NCBI GenBank assembly: GCA_947305555.1
Contig: CAMZDW010000007.1
Span: 1-37,498, forward strand
DNA: 37,498 bases
Direction: 5' to 3'
Origin: an uncultured Elusimicrobium sp.
GTDB lineage: Bacteria > Elusimicrobiota > Elusimicrobia > Elusimicrobiales > Elusimicrobiaceae
The first letter of the stretch is position 1. Every line of letters starts with the position of its first letter. The notes beneath the pieces were generated by a model that searched no databases, was not told where the DNA came from, and saw only the letters and a program-made list of their open reading frames with translations. Below, in pieces: positions 30,047 to 37,185 of the stretch. The position numbers and the translations under genes are program-made.

Positions 30047-31413
30047 TTGTCCGTAGAGTTAGGAAAAACCAAATGTTTGGTCAGTTCCTTAAAGGCTTTT
30101 TTGAAAGCAGTTTTGCGCGTACGTACCAGAACTTGGCGATCCGTGGCCCGGCGTCCGTAATTAATGGGAACGGCCGGATGTTCATCCGGGGTTTTTCCGC
30201 TGTCCCACGAAATGCGTTGGCTCGGATAGACACTTTGTTGCCCGGTAATTAAAAAGCTGATAACACAAGCGACGGTGGCATATGGAGCAATGGCCGGCCC
30301 AAAAAGTTCAATAGCCATAATGCTGGCTGCCAGAGGGGTATTAGCCGCTCCGGCAAGTACGGCCACAAGTCCCAGGGCTGCTAGGGTGGCCGGGTCTACG
30401 GCTAAAAAGTCAGAAAGCATGGAACCCGCTTGGGAGCCCACGAAGAAAATAGGCGTCACAATTCCGCCAATTCCTCCGGCAGCAAAAGTGATGGAGGTGG
30501 TTAATATCTTATACAAAAAGCCGAAAGGAGATTGTAAAGGTTGACCACTCAAAGCTCCTTCAATGCCCGGCATTCCCAGCCCCAAGTAGAGAGGAGAGGT
30601 CACCGCCGCGATGGTAATTAATAGAAGCCCTCCAACAAAACAAGAACCAAAGAGCGTTAATTTTTGGTTTAAGTAACGAAATACCACGCGTGTAAATTTG
30701 GAAATTTCAATAAATAGCAAAGAAATTAATCCAAAGAACATACCGGCGATAATTACTTTTAAGAAAAATTGTTCCGAAAACACAGGTACGAAATGAAGAG
30801 GATGATAGATATAGTTTACGCCCAGGTAACTGGTAATTTGAAAAGCGGTAATTCCTGCTACGAGTGCTGGGAACATCACTTCATAAAAAATATGCCCCAC
30901 CCACAAAACTTCCAGTCCGAACAACGCACCGGATATCGGCACCCCAAACACCCCGGCAAACCCGGCACTTACGCCGCAAATCATCATTTTGCGCTGGTCT
31001 TCCAAATCCATGTGAAATACGCGGGAAAGCAGAGAAGAAATTCCGGCCCCGACGTCCGCGCAAGGGGCTTCTTTCCCGGCTGAACCACCGGTAACCATCG
31101 TTACAATGGGGAGAAAAAATCCCTTAACAATAGAAATAAAAGAGATCGGTTGATACAAGTTAATCTTGTGAATGACTGCATCGGTGGAAAAATCTTTATG
31201 TTTAGGCGCTGCTTTTCGTGATAAAAGCGCCACTACGTACAAAGCCAGCGGGAGCCCCAAATAAAACAAGGGAATTTGGTTGCGTAGGGCGAGGGATTTT
31301 TCCAATGTTTTCAAGAAAACAGCATCCAACACGCCCACCACTACTCCCACAAAAGTAGCTAGTACAAACCACTTAATAATATTAAGGACATTATTTTTAC
31401 CGACGTTAAACAT
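30040..31413 (-). CDS. ClC family chloride channel/transporter
   Basis: About 457 residues, ten or more hydrophobic helices. ClC selectivity and gate text: TGGSAGKEAPCADVGAGIS (gating Glu in GKEAP, the GREGP motif), SAGFAGVFGVPISGALFGLEV, and AAGGIGGIVTPIFFVGSQAG. The gating Glu suggests a Cl-/H+ antiporter or F- exchanger; substrate is not certain. A short C-terminal basic tail, no CBS domains. Two starts are possible: ATG at 31425 (adds MIVH) and ATG at 31413, which lies seven bases after a TATGAT; neither has a Shine-Dalgarno, and 31413 fits the leaderless pattern of the region. Confidence 0.9.
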   Translation of the reverse strand: MFNVGKNNVLNIIKWFVLATFVGVVVGVLDAVFLKTLEKSLALRNQIPLFYLGLPLALYVVALLSRKAAPKHKDFSTDAVIHKINLYQPISFISIVKGFFLPIVTMVTGGSAGKEAPCADVGAGISSLLSRVFHMDLEDQRKMMICGVSAGFAGVFGVPISGALFGLEVLWVGHIFYEVMFPALVAGITAFQITSYLGVNYIYHPLHFVPVFSEQFFLKVIIAGMFFGLISLLFIEISKFTRVVFRYLNQKLTLFGSCFVGGLLLITIAAVTSPLYLGLGMPGIEGALSGQPLQSPFGFLYKILTTSITFAAGGIGGIVTPIFFVGSQAGSMLSDFLAVDPATLAALGLVAVLAGAANTPLAASIMAIELFGPAIAPYATVACVISFLITGQQSVYPSQRISWDSGKTPDEHPAVPINYGRRATDRQVLVRTRKTAFKKAFKELTKHLVFPNSTDKK

Positions 31414-31420
31414 ATGTACT

Positions 31421-31426
31421 ATCATA
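31421..31426 (-). promoter_or_regulatory. Possible -10 TATGAT of the ClC gene
   Basis: Minus-strand TATGAT followed by seven bases and the ATG at 31413. Weak because the alternative start at 31425 overlaps it. Confidence 0.3.
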
Positions 31427-31484
31427 CTAAATTGAGGGGAAAGTGTAAAAAAATAATTAACTAAAAAAAAGTTTAGATTCCTAC

Positions 31485-31512
31485 TTGTTTATAAGTTATT
31501 TTTTGCTATACT
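31485..31512 (+). promoter_or_regulatory. Promoter of the MarC-family gene
   Basis: -35 TTGTTT (31485-31490), 16-base spacer, extended -10 TGC-TATACT (31504-31512). Leader of about 38 bases with GGGAG before the ATG. Confidence 0.55.
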
Positions 31513-31556
31513 AACTATAAGGGGAGTGTTGGCTTTTAATCCTCGGGAGTAATTTT

Positions 31557-32144
31557 ATGGATTCTTTTATTTCTTCGGTTATTACATTGGCGTTAGTAAT
31601 GGATGGTTTTGGAAATATTCCGCTTTTTATTGCAGCACTTAAGAAGGTAGCTCCGGAGAGACGCAAGACGGTATTAATTCGCGAATTATTAATTGCGCTC
31701 GTTATTATGGTAGGTTTTTTATTTGCGGGGAAATGGTTTTTGAATGCGTTTGGTATACACGAGTATTCACTTAGCATTGCCGGGGGAATTATTTTATTTA
31801 TGATTTCGATTCCTTTAGTATTTAGTACAGAGGAGGAACCCAAGAACGACCCCAAAGAGGATGAACCGTTTATTGTGCCGTTAGCGATTCCGCTTGTGGC
31901 AGGCCCGGCGGCCCTGTCGATGGTGATGATTACCTCGGCGCAGCAGTCCAATAAATGGGTTACATTGGCAGCCGTATTGATGGCCTCGCTTATTAACTCC
32001 ATTATTTTGATGTCTTCATTTCCGCTTAGCAAATTGTTGGGGAAGCGAGGTTTAGCGGCCATTGAACGACTTACGGGAATGATTCTGGTGCTGATGTCGG
32101 TGGATATGGTGATGGAAGGAATAGGTGCATTTGTGAGTTTGTAG
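31557..32144 (+). CDS. MarC family integral membrane protein
   Basis: 195 residues with six predicted helices. Family phrases: ALVMDGFGNIPLFIAAL near the start (DPxGNIPxF in most members), SIAGGIILFMISIPLVF and PLAIPLVAGPAALSMVMI, and LTGMILVLMSVDMVMEG at the end, where MarC/YhgN members have an equivalent. Function of the family is unresolved; the old link to multiple antibiotic resistance has not held. It has its own promoter. Confidence 0.9.
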   Translation: MDSFISSVITLALVMDGFGNIPLFIAALKKVAPERRKTVLIRELLIALVIMVGFLFAGKWFLNAFGIHEYSLSIAGGIILFMISIPLVFSTEEEPKNDPKEDEPFIVPLAIPLVAGPAALSMVMITSAQQSNKWVTLAAVLMASLINSIILMSSFPLSKLLGKRGLAAIERLTGMILVLMSVDMVMEGIGAFVSL

Positions 32145-32153
32145 AAGTTTTTG

Positions 32154-32159
32154 TACAAT
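32154..32159 (+). promoter_or_regulatory. -10 TACAAT of the second pilin gene
   Basis: TACAAT ten bases after the MarC-family stop; the leader of about 14 bases carries AAGGATG as ribosome binding site. Confidence 0.5.
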
Positions 32160-32179
32160 AAAAAAAGGATGATGCTTTT

Positions 32180-32734
32180 ATGAAAAGCATAAAAAATAAA
32201 CGCGGTTACACGTTACTAGAATTATTGGTGGTTGTGCTGATTATTGGGATACTTGCGGCAATGGCTTATCCCTACTACAGTCGTGCCATTGAACGCTCGC
32301 GCATCATGGACATGCTGGTGTTACTAGGGACGGAACGCGCCTCGCAGGAGCGTTATAAGTTAACGAAACACCATTTCACCAGATATTGGCATAATTTGGA
32401 TGCGGCACCGTTTCGTGTTTCGCCTCCCGGTACAGATAACGATTATTTTAATGCAGACCGTACCGAATTCTACACGCGCGGTGGTTTTTTGTCGCAAAAG
32501 TTTTGGCCTAGTTATAAAGTATATTTTGACCAGAAAGAAGGCGACCATTGGTTTCTCGTGGCAGAACGTATTGGCTGGGGGGGATACGATTATACATTCG
32601 TCCGTTCATTTGATGATACACTCGCGATTTGTGTTCCCAATCCGGATCATGCGGATAGCGTTACGCTATGTACTGATTTTATGGGGGTAGATAGCTTGGA
32701 TAAATTACCCGGGGACCCCCGTGAAGGCCTGTAA
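32180..32734 (+). CDS. Type IV prepilin-like protein 2
   Basis: 184 residues. Cleavage Gly9^Tyr10, then YTLLELLVVVLIIGILAAMA with Glu at mature position 5, followed by YPYYSRAIERSRIMDMLVLL. The globular part is rich in aromatic residues and ends with two Cys around PNPDHADSVTLCTDFMGVDS, similar to the C-terminal loop of the 35375 pilin (LCxxxxxEARxLCADFCGLD). This makes it more like pilin 3 than pilin 1. It could be a minor pilin. Confidence 0.92.
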   Translation: MKSIKNKRGYTLLELLVVVLIIGILAAMAYPYYSRAIERSRIMDMLVLLGTERASQERYKLTKHHFTRYWHNLDAAPFRVSPPGTDNDYFNADRTEFYTRGGFLSQKFWPSYKVYFDQKEGDHWFLVAERIGWGGYDYTFVRSFDDTLAICVPNPDHADSVTLCTDFMGVDSLDKLPGDPREGL

Positions 32735-32756
32735 CCGGGATTCTATTTTATAGCAA

Positions 32757-32794
32757 GGGGCGGAGATGAAGTTTGATCTTTGCCCCGGTTTTTT
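32757..32794 (+). terminator. Terminator after the second pilin gene
   Basis: GGGGC-GG-AGAT, loop GAAGTTTG, ATCT-TT-GCCCC (eleven pairs including two G-U), then GGTTTTTT. The next gene follows after 16 bases, so some read-through or an unseen promoter must drive it. Confidence 0.75.
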
Positions 32795-32810
32795 GTAGGA
32801 GAGAAGTAGC

Positions 32811-34319
32811 ATGAAAATTTCTCGCATCTTAACGGTGGCCTCGGTTCTGGTTTGCACGGTACTGGGTATACACATGTTTATGGCTCGTTTTTATCGATTG
32901 GATGTGGGTCTACAATATGATGAACTCTACTCCATCGCTACAGCCTTACCCACGCTTCCGTTTTCGGTTATTTGGCACGACATGCTACTGCGTGATGTAA
33001 ACTTACCTCTCTTTAATATACTCTTTTATGGTTGGAATCATTTTTTTCCGCCCACGCCTTTTTATGGACATTTATTCAGCGCTATTTTAGGTGCCTTAGC
33101 CGTTATTGCGGGGGGAGTGCTGGCGCCCAAAAGTTGGCCACTGCTTAAACGCTTCTTTTTCGTAGTACTTATGAGCGGTAGTTTTATTTTGGTGGCTTAC
33201 GGTTCCAACATGCGTTCCTATTCGCTTTCTGTGTTGTTGGCAACAAGTTTTACCTTATTAGCGTTGCGAATTATAGATCATTTTGAACAGGCCACGCGTC
33301 CTTCTGTTTTCTTATGGCTCAGTTTTTTGGGGACCGGTTTATTAGGGGCGTACAGTCATTATTTTTGTGCAGCAGTATTTTTTATTGCGGCATTGGTTGT
33401 GTTTTTGTATGCCTGTTATTATCGTCGTGGGCGTGCGTGGAGTTTTTGGGGAACGGCCCTTGTTTTTTTACTTTGGATTGCTTGGCCTATTCATGTAGTT
33501 GCCTTGATGAAGGGGGGCTCTCTTTTGGCAGAGGGGGACATGGGTTCCTGGTGGTATCAAACGCCTTTTTTAGCATCCTCCTGGACAATTATTGTTTTTT
33601 TGTTAGGGTATCCAAAACTTGTTGCCGGGTTATTGTGGGTAGCGGTGGTGGCGGCTGTTTCGTTAGGATTTACCTACAAAAGCCGAATATTTAGGCAGGC
33701 AGATATTATGCTCCCGTTGGCTCAAGTAATTTTATTATGTGCGGTGTTGGCGGTAGTTTCTTCTTGGTTTAATTTATGGATGGACCGTTATTTTTTACCT
33801 GTTTTGCCTTCTATTCTCATTTTACTGGCGGGGATATTTTATCATTTGCAAGCTCGGCATAAAATATTTATTTTATTAGTGCCGACGTTGTTGGCGTTTT
33901 GGTTTCACTTGGGGATAGAGACGGTATACAGCCGTCCGCCTGAGTATATGGGGATGAATAACGCCTTTCGTTATTTGGAAAAGAATCACATTACTCGGGT
34001 CTTGCTGGATAGTGTACATCTGACCTATCCTCCTCGTGCGGTGGAAGAGATGTTATCGTATTATCAACATCCCGGTCAAGAGTTGGAATTGATTCCGTTA
34101 AATGAAGAGAATGTATCGCTGGCGTGGAACAGCGAGCCGAAGGTGCCGATTTTAATTATATTGTGTTCCCGAGTATATATTTTAGATGTGATGAGCCGGT
34201 TGCGTGCAGAGCCGGATTCCAGAGCGGTTGCATTTGCGGGGGATACATGTTTGTATACCGCACGTTACTTAAAACGGAATGATTCAGCAGAGGGAGCTCA
34301 AGGGGAAGATAAAAAATGA
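32811..34319 (+). CDS. GT-C fold membrane glycosyltransferase (PMT/ArnT-like)
   Basis: 502 residues with about 11-12 helices in the first 360 and a soluble C-terminal part. The first external loop has LQYDELYSIATA (about 35-45), the acidic pair typical of GT-C enzymes that use polyprenyl-phosphate sugars, and LLRDVNLPLFNILFYGWNHF resembles the next conserved loop of GT39/GT83-like proteins. Such enzymes glycosylate proteins or lipids on the periplasmic side. It overlaps the next glycosyltransferase by ATGA, and both lie between two prepilin genes, so pilin glycosylation is a reasonable inference. Ribosome binding site AGGAGAG. Confidence 0.82.
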   Translation: MKISRILTVASVLVCTVLGIHMFMARFYRLDVGLQYDELYSIATALPTLPFSVIWHDMLLRDVNLPLFNILFYGWNHFFPPTPFYGHLFSAILGALAVIAGGVLAPKSWPLLKRFFFVVLMSGSFILVAYGSNMRSYSLSVLLATSFTLLALRIIDHFEQATRPSVFLWLSFLGTGLLGAYSHYFCAAVFFIAALVVFLYACYYRRGRAWSFWGTALVFLLWIAWPIHVVALMKGGSLLAEGDMGSWWYQTPFLASSWTIIVFLLGYPKLVAGLLWVAVVAAVSLGFTYKSRIFRQADIMLPLAQVILLCAVLAVVSSWFNLWMDRYFLPVLPSILILLAGIFYHLQARHKIFILLVPTLLAFWFHLGIETVYSRPPEYMGMNNAFRYLEKNHITRVLLDSVHLTYPPRAVEEMLSYYQHPGQELELIPLNEENVSLAWNSEPKVPILIILCSRVYILDVMSRLRAEPDSRAVAFAGDTCLYTARYLKRNDSAEGAQGEDKK

Positions 34320-35284
34320 AGAAAAAAATTTCCATTGTTTCCAGCGCATATAATGAGGAAGGAAACGTAGAATTATTGTGCAAGCAGGTCCAAGAGCAAA
34401 TGAGCGCCTGGGCGGACCAGTACGATTACGAACAAATTATTTTGGATAATGCTTCCACCGATGGCACGCTGGCTAAACTGCGCCAACTGGCTACGCAGGA
34501 TAAACATATAAAGGTAATCGTCAATGTACGCAATTTTGGGCATATTCGCAGTCCCTATTATGGGATGCTGCAAGGCACGGGGGATGCCGTTATTTATATG
34601 GCCTCCGATTTGCAAGATCCTCCCGCTTTGATTAGTGAATTTATCAAACAGTGGCAAGCCGGCTACAAAGTAGTGTTGGCCCAAAAGGTGCATAGCCGGG
34701 ATGGTTTTTTACTAAGATTTATGCGCAAGTTATATTATTACTTGCTTAATTTAGTAAACGATACCGGGGCCGAACTGGTACCCAACTGCACGGGGTTTGG
34801 TTTATTTGATAAAGAAGTGATAGATCAAATGCGCCGCTTGGAAGACCCATACCCGTATGTGAGAGGCCTGGTGTGCGAGCTGGGATACCCCAAAGTGCTT
34901 GTGCCGTTTGAGCAGCCGTCGCGCAAGTGCGGGCTAACCAAAAATAATTTTTATACCTTATATGATAACGCCATGATTGGGTTTACCAATCATTCCAAAG
35001 TACCGCTACGTTTAGCGGCGTTAGGCGGCTTTGCATTAAGTGCGGTTAGCTTTGTGTTGGGGTGTGTGTACTTGGTATTAAAATTGTTGTACTGGAATTC
35101 ATTCCCCATGGGTACAGCGCCCATTTTACTGGCGGTATTATTTTTTGCTTCGGTGCAATTATTGTTCTTGGGAATTTTGGGGGAATACATTGGGGCTATT
35201 CTTACGCAAGTGCTCAAACGCCCGTTAGTGGTGGAAAAAGAACGCCTGAATTTTGACGATAAACCCGGGGCCCATAAAAAATAG
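34316..35284 (+). CDS. GT2 polyprenyl-phosphate glycosyltransferase (DPM1/GtrB/ArnC-like)
   Basis: 322 residues. The GT-A domain has VSSAYNEEGNVELL, IILDNASTDGT, RNFGHIRSPYYGM and ASDLQDPP (the DxD-equivalent of this subfamily), followed by two C-terminal membrane helices (about 230-290) and the GEYIGAILTQVLKRP tail, all as in GtrB/ArnC-type enzymes. It would load a sugar from a nucleotide donor onto undecaprenyl phosphate at the cytoplasmic face, giving the donor used by the GT-C enzyme encoded just upstream. Sugar identity not predictable. Confidence 0.93.
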   Translation: MKKKISIVSSAYNEEGNVELLCKQVQEQMSAWADQYDYEQIILDNASTDGTLAKLRQLATQDKHIKVIVNVRNFGHIRSPYYGMLQGTGDAVIYMASDLQDPPALISEFIKQWQAGYKVVLAQKVHSRDGFLLRFMRKLYYYLLNLVNDTGAELVPNCTGFGLFDKEVIDQMRRLEDPYPYVRGLVCELGYPKVLVPFEQPSRKCGLTKNNFYTLYDNAMIGFTNHSKVPLRLAALGGFALSAVSFVLGCVYLVLKLLYWNSFPMGTAPILLAVLFFASVQLLFLGILGEYIGAILTQVLKRPLVVEKERLNFDDKPGAHKK

Positions 35285-35287
35285 GTC

Positions 35288-35316
35288 TTGATTTTTAAAA
35301 ATTTTAGTGGTACACT
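35288..35316 (+). promoter_or_regulatory. Strong promoter of the third pilin gene
   Basis: -35 TTGATT (35288-35293), 17-base spacer, extended -10 TGG-TACACT (35308-35316). One of the best -35/-10 pairs in the window. Confidence 0.7.
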
Positions 35317-35322
35317 AAAAGA

Positions 35323-35338
35323 GTAACCGAAAGGTTAC
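35323..35338 (+). promoter_or_regulatory. 5'-terminal hairpin of the third pilin mRNA
   Basis: GTAACC, GAAA tetraloop, GGTTAC, beginning at the predicted first base of the transcript. A stem at the very 5' end commonly protects abundant mRNAs from decay. Confidence 0.55.
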
Positions 35339-35374
35339 GCAACTTAACTTATATATAAAACTGTAGGAGGTTTT

Positions 35375-35971
35375 ATGAATAATAAGAAGGGTTTTACCCT
35401 GATCGAATTACTGGTGGTGGTCCTCATCATCGGTATCTTGGCCGCGATGGCCATGCCGCAATATTTCAGAGCGGTGGAACGCTCCCGCATGACGGAAGCT
35501 GTTACCTTGCTCGGTAATATTGCCCAGTCTGAACAACGCAAATACATGCAAATCAACCACTACACTGCATCTTTCCAAGCGTTGGATGTTGCTCCGAGAG
35601 AAGCTGGTGCCATTAACGCTTATTGTACGAAAGGTACCCAGCCTGCTGCAAGTGAGGCAGCAGCGATTGCTCCTGCTGCTAACGTTGATAAATGCGGTGA
35701 TGGTAATGGTTTCATTATCAGATTGGATGGTACCGACCTTAATACCGGAAACGCGGTAGCTACCCGCACTGGTAATAACGTATTGCAATATCCGTATTCG
35801 TTAACGCGCTTCTACGGTGGTACCGGAACCTTGTGTACGGGTGCCAATGACGAAGCTAGAGCTTTGTGCGCTGACTTCTGCGGTTTGGATGCACTTACAG
35901 AAGCCCAAGCTTCTTGCTGCAGTGATGGTAGCATCGGTGCAACCGGCGCCTGTGCCGCACCTGCTGCGTGA
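35375..35971 (+). CDS. Type IV prepilin-like protein 3, candidate major pilin
   Basis: 198 residues. Five-residue basic leader, cleavage Gly6^Phe7, FTLIELLVVVLIIGILAAMA with Glu at mature position 5, then PQYFRAVERSRMTEAVTLLG. The globular part is Ala/Gly/Thr-rich and ends with several Cys (LCTGANDEARALCADFCGLD and SCCSDG, GACAAPAA). A perfect AGGAGG (35365-35370), a strong promoter, a 5' hairpin and a tight terminator all suggest high expression, as for a main structural pilin. It follows two glycosyltransferases and has many Ser/Thr/Asn that could carry sugar. Confidence 0.94.
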   Translation: MNNKKGFTLIELLVVVLIIGILAAMAMPQYFRAVERSRMTEAVTLLGNIAQSEQRKYMQINHYTASFQALDVAPREAGAINAYCTKGTQPAASEAAAIAPAANVDKCGDGNGFIIRLDGTDLNTGNAVATRTGNNVLQYPYSLTRFYGGTGTLCTGANDEARALCADFCGLDALTEAQASCCSDGSIGATGACAAPAA

Positions 35972-36006
35972 TCCTAGCTTAGTCTAGCGTTCTTAGTTTT
36001 AGAACA

Positions 36007-36037
36007 CCCGGCGGTTTTTTAACCGCCGGGATTTTTT
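36007..36037 (+). terminator. Terminator of the third pilin gene
   Basis: CCCGGCGGTT, loop TTTT, AACCGCCGGG (ten perfect pairs), then ATTTTTT. Confidence 0.92.
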
Positions 36038-36058
36038 ATAACTACTGCTCACAATAAA

Positions 36059-36092
36059 CCCCGGGCGTAAGCCCGAGGGGTTTTATTTTATT
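36059..36092 (+). terminator. Second terminator-like hairpin, member of the CCCC/GGGG family
   Basis: CCCC-GGGC-GTAA-GCCC-GA-GGGG (36059-36080) followed by TTTTATTTTATT. It has the same two-base GA bulge on the 3' arm as the hairpin at 23767, with a different but still paired inner stem. Confidence 0.7.
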
Positions 36093-36094
36093 AC

Positions 36095-36115
36095 TTCTAC
36101 TGTGACCAAAAAGCG
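36095..36115 (+). repeat. 21-base direct repeat, copy 1 (copy 2 at 37106-37126)
   Basis: TTCTACTGTGACCAAAAAGC+G; copy 2 differs in one base (CGG for CTG). Both copies directly follow the T-run of a terminator. The inner GTGACCA is related to TATAGTGTCCA at 36399-36409 and 37186-37196. Confidence 0.6.
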
Positions 36116-36132
36116 TATTGCAAGCAAATATG

Positions 36133-36141
36133 TGTTACAAT
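36133..36141 (+). promoter_or_regulatory. Extended -10 (TGTTACAAT) of the Cys-rich gene, leaderless
   Basis: TGT-TACAAT, seven bases, then ATG at 36149. No Shine-Dalgarno. Confidence 0.6.
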
Positions 36142-36148
36142 AACTATT

Positions 36149-36355
36149 ATGAACGCAAAAGAATTTTGTACCTGTAAAAATACCAAATGTAAATACCATC
36201 CTTTAAATCACGATTTGGGGTGTACGCCTTGTATTGAGATAAATTTGAAAACAAACGATATTCCTAATTGTTATTTTGAAAAGATTGACCCGGAACACAA
36301 ACACAAGGGAACAAAAATTAAAGATTTCGCAGAATTTGTTCTCAACAATAAATAG
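36149..36355 (+). CDS. Cys-rich small protein, DUF6485-like
   Basis: 68 residues with the pattern CTCKNTKCKYHPLNHDLGC, then TPCIEINLKTNDIPNCYFE: Cys and His spaced as in the small DUF6485 proteins (CxCxxxxCxxxGxCxxCxxYHxxxxxLPACFF). This is recognised by eye and not certain. It probably binds a metal or an iron-sulfur cluster in the cytoplasm; no signal peptide. Function unknown. It has its own leaderless promoter and terminator, and lies between copies of short repeats. Confidence 0.8.
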   Translation: MNAKEFCTCKNTKCKYHPLNHDLGCTPCIEINLKTNDIPNCYFEKIDPEHKHKGTKIKDFAEFVLNNK

Positions 36356-36363
36356 CGTGACAG

Positions 36364-36394
36364 CCGCTCCTAGCAATAGGGGCGGTTTTTTTTT
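36364..36394 (+). terminator. Terminator after the Cys-rich gene
   Basis: CCGCTCCTA, loop GCAA, TAGGGGCGG (one G-U pair), then nine T. Confidence 0.9.
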
Positions 36395-36398
36395 AGGT

Positions 36399-36409
36399 TA
36401 TAGTGTCCA
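36399..36409 (+). repeat. TATAGTGTCCA repeat, copy 1 (copy 2 at 37186-37196)
   Basis: An exact 11-base match to 37186-37196. Copy 2 is followed at once by AACTGTGACCAG, tying it to the GTGACCA repeats. Confidence 0.5.
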
Positions 36410-36453
36410 CAAGTATGTAGGTTGGCATAATAACAGCGGATTTGCCGCATAAT

Positions 36454-36462
36454 TGCTACAAT
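36454..36462 (+). promoter_or_regulatory. Extended -10 (TGCTACAAT) of the flavin reductase gene
   Basis: TGC-TACAAT, leader of about 13 bases with GGAGG (36473-36477) before the ATG at 36482. Confidence 0.6.
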
Positions 36463-36481
36463 GATTTTATATGGAGGAAAT

Positions 36482-37045
36482 ATGAAAAAAGAACTTGGTG
36501 TAAAACCATTTTTATTCCCTATGCCGGTACTGCTGATAGCCACGTATAACGAGGATGGTTCGGTAGACGTGATGAACATGGCGTGGGGTGGCATTTGTGA
36601 CCATGACAAAGTAGCTCTTAACTTAGAAGAAAGCCATAAAACGGTAGCCAACATTAAAGCACGTAAGGCATTTACAATTAGTATCGCCGATACGGAGCAT
36701 TTGGAAGCGGCGGACTATTTTGGTATCGTTTCTGCTAATACTGTCAAAGATAAATTTGAGAAATCAGGTTTGCATGCGGTTAAAAGTACACGGGTAGATG
36801 CCCCCATTGTAGAGGAATTTCCGCTTACGTTGGAATGCGAAGTCGCAGAAATCCAACCGGATGGATTCCGTGTGGTGGGTAAAATTGTCAATGTACTTGC
36901 AGATGAAAAGGTGGTAACTGATAAGGGTACCGTAGATCCTACGAAATTAAACGCTTTTGTGTTTGACCAGTTCCAAGGCGGTTATTACAAAATTGGTGAA
37001 AAAGTAGGTCAAGCATGGAATAGTGGCAAAAAATTAGTTAAATAA
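36482..37045 (+). CDS. Flavin reductase family protein (FMN-binding split barrel)
   Basis: 187 residues from MKKELGVKPF. The text PFLFPMPVLLIATYNEDGSVDVMNMAWGG is typical of flavin-reductase-like (FlaRed) proteins, with the FMN-contact loop VALNLEESHKTVANIKARKAF and DYFGIVSANTVKDKF. Probably an NAD(P)H:FMN oxidoreductase-like enzyme or a flavoredoxin that passes electrons in anaerobes; substrate is unknown. An in-frame ATG at 36461 overlaps the -10 and is rejected. Monocistronic. Confidence 0.93.
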   Translation: MKKELGVKPFLFPMPVLLIATYNEDGSVDVMNMAWGGICDHDKVALNLEESHKTVANIKARKAFTISIADTEHLEAADYFGIVSANTVKDKFEKSGLHAVKSTRVDAPIVEEFPLTLECEVAEIQPDGFRVVGKIVNVLADEKVVTDKGTVDPTKLNAFVFDQFQGGYYKIGEKVGQAWNSGKKLVK

Positions 37046-37072
37046 ATACAAGTTATATTTGTATTTCGTTTG

Positions 37073-37103
37073 CCCCTTACTTAACTGTAGGGGGATTTTT
37101 ATT
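37073..37103 (+). terminator. Terminator after the flavin reductase gene
   Basis: CCCCTTAC, loop TTAACT, GTAGGGGG (one G-U pair), then ATTTTTATT. Confidence 0.82.
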
Positions 37104-37105
37104 GT

Positions 37106-37126
37106 TTCTACGGTGACCAAAAAGCG
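37106..37126 (+). repeat. 21-base direct repeat, copy 2
   Basis: See 36095-36115; 20 of 21 bases match. It is followed by CGCGCA/TGCGCG, a six-pair inverted repeat near 37124-37147. Confidence 0.6.
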
Positions 37127-37185
37127 CGCAGGGCACAATAAATGCGCGAAATTTAAACACAAGACAACCGGAAAAACCATGCGGA

